The notes beneath the pieces are model-generated. The model saw only the letters and a list, made by a program, of their open reading frames with translations. It searched no databases and had not been told where the DNA came from. Made by a program: the position numbers and the translations under genes. Shown piece by piece: positions 6,892 through 7,041 of a stretch of DNA of 7,041 nt. Numbering within the stretch: position 1 is the stretch's first letter; every line of letters starts with the position of its first letter. Origin of the DNA: an uncultured Peptococcaceae bacterium (GTDB taxonomy: Bacteria > Bacillota > Peptococcia > Peptococcales > Peptococcaceae); NCBI GenBank assembly GCA_937976375.1, contig CALJRU010000046.1:1-7041 (forward strand), read 5' to 3'.

Positions 6892-6932
6892 GCGGGACGG
6901 CATTGCGCAAGCGATGTTTGTCCCGCTTTTTT
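6892..6932 (+). terminator. Rho-independent terminator of the Abi_2 gene
   Basis: GCGGGAC (6892-6898) pairs perfectly with GTCCCGC (6920-6926). Inside, CATTGC (6901-6906) pairs with GCGATG (6911-6916) around a GCAA tetraloop. Six T residues follow directly (6927-6932). It is a classic + strand intrinsic terminator 14 bases after the stop codon. Confidence 0.92.
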
Positions 6933-6943
6933 ATGGACGCTCG

Positions 6944-6990
6944 GCCTCATGGGCGCTGGAATACCGCATTTCAGCACCCATGGGGCTTTT
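6944..6990 (+). terminator. Second long hairpin with T tail: backup terminator or structured RNA
   Basis: GCCTCATGGG (6944-6953) pairs with CCCATGGGGC (6977-6986, one G-U). After a C/A mismatch, GCTGGAA (6955-6961) pairs with TTTCAGC (6969-6975, one G-U) around a TACCGCA loop, giving about 17 bp in all. TTTT then GTTATTT follows, which suits a + strand terminator. It starts 11 bases after the T run of the Abi terminator, with no gene or obvious promoter between them. It may catch readthrough, or be part of a small RNA made with or beside the Abi message. Confidence 0.55.
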
Positions 6991-7041
6991 GTTATTTCCC
7001 CTGTCGCCGCGGTGGGGGGATGATCAATTTTTGGGGGGACT

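Noticed and set aside
5777..6910. A 377-codon open frame on the minus strand covering the whole Abi gene
   Set aside because: It is a shadow of a GC-rich gene: the translation is biased to Val/Ala/His/Gln without a recognisable domain, and it runs through the terminators on both sides. The plus-strand frame has clear Abi_2 motifs and an RBS.
6933..7041. Small frame from ATG 6933, open to the window end
   Set aside because: It has no Shine-Dalgarno (the T run of the terminator lies just before it), it runs through the second hairpin, and its composition is not protein-like. It cannot be excluded without downstream sequence, but there is no support for it.

Overview
The window looks like chromosomal DNA from an anaerobic Firmicute, most probably a gut Clostridia/Oscillospiraceae-type organism. 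The reasons are two large secreted surface proteins of Gram-positive style, one ending in three C-terminal S-layer homology (SLH) repeats and one ending in a 'copper amine oxidase N-terminal'/stalk domain, together with strong AGGAGG-type ribosome binding sites and several hairpin-plus-T-run terminators. I cannot name the species.

Layout. All three genes are on the + strand and each appears to be its own transcription unit. (1) Positions 1-2354 hold a 5'-truncated gene for a secreted protein with Ig-like modules and a C-terminal stalk domain. It already begins inside the signal peptide, so the true start lies upstream of the window. (2) Positions 2355-2529 hold a structured 3' UTR, a GAAA-loop terminator, and a perfect TTGACA -35 box with the ribosome binding site of the next gene. 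(3) Positions 2530-5787 encode a 1085-residue surface protein: signal peptide, beta-helix, beta-rich spacer, second beta-helix, InlB-B-like repeat, three SLH repeats. (4) Positions 5788-5914 hold a perfect palindrome, a 13-bp terminator, an extended -10 promoter and an AGGAGG site. (5) Positions 5915-6877 encode a 320-residue Abi_2 (AbiD/AbiF-like) abortive-infection protein with an Rx4H HEPN motif. (6) Positions 6878-7041 hold three consecutive RNA hairpins, two with T tails, then a G-tract-rich edge. No gene-free stretch exceeds 300 bases.

How the parts relate. Genes 1 and 2 are both cell-envelope proteins and share a design: a low-GC, probably fast-evolving exposed body joined to a GC-richer C-terminal module. 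They use two different terminal domains. The Abi gene is a separate, GC-richer unit insulated by terminators, and is best read as a stand-alone phage-defence or toxin-like RNase gene inserted beside envelope genes. The most interesting object is this HEPN protein together with the tight cluster of hairpins at its 3' end. Whether those hairpins are only terminators or part of a partner RNA cannot be decided from sequence alone.
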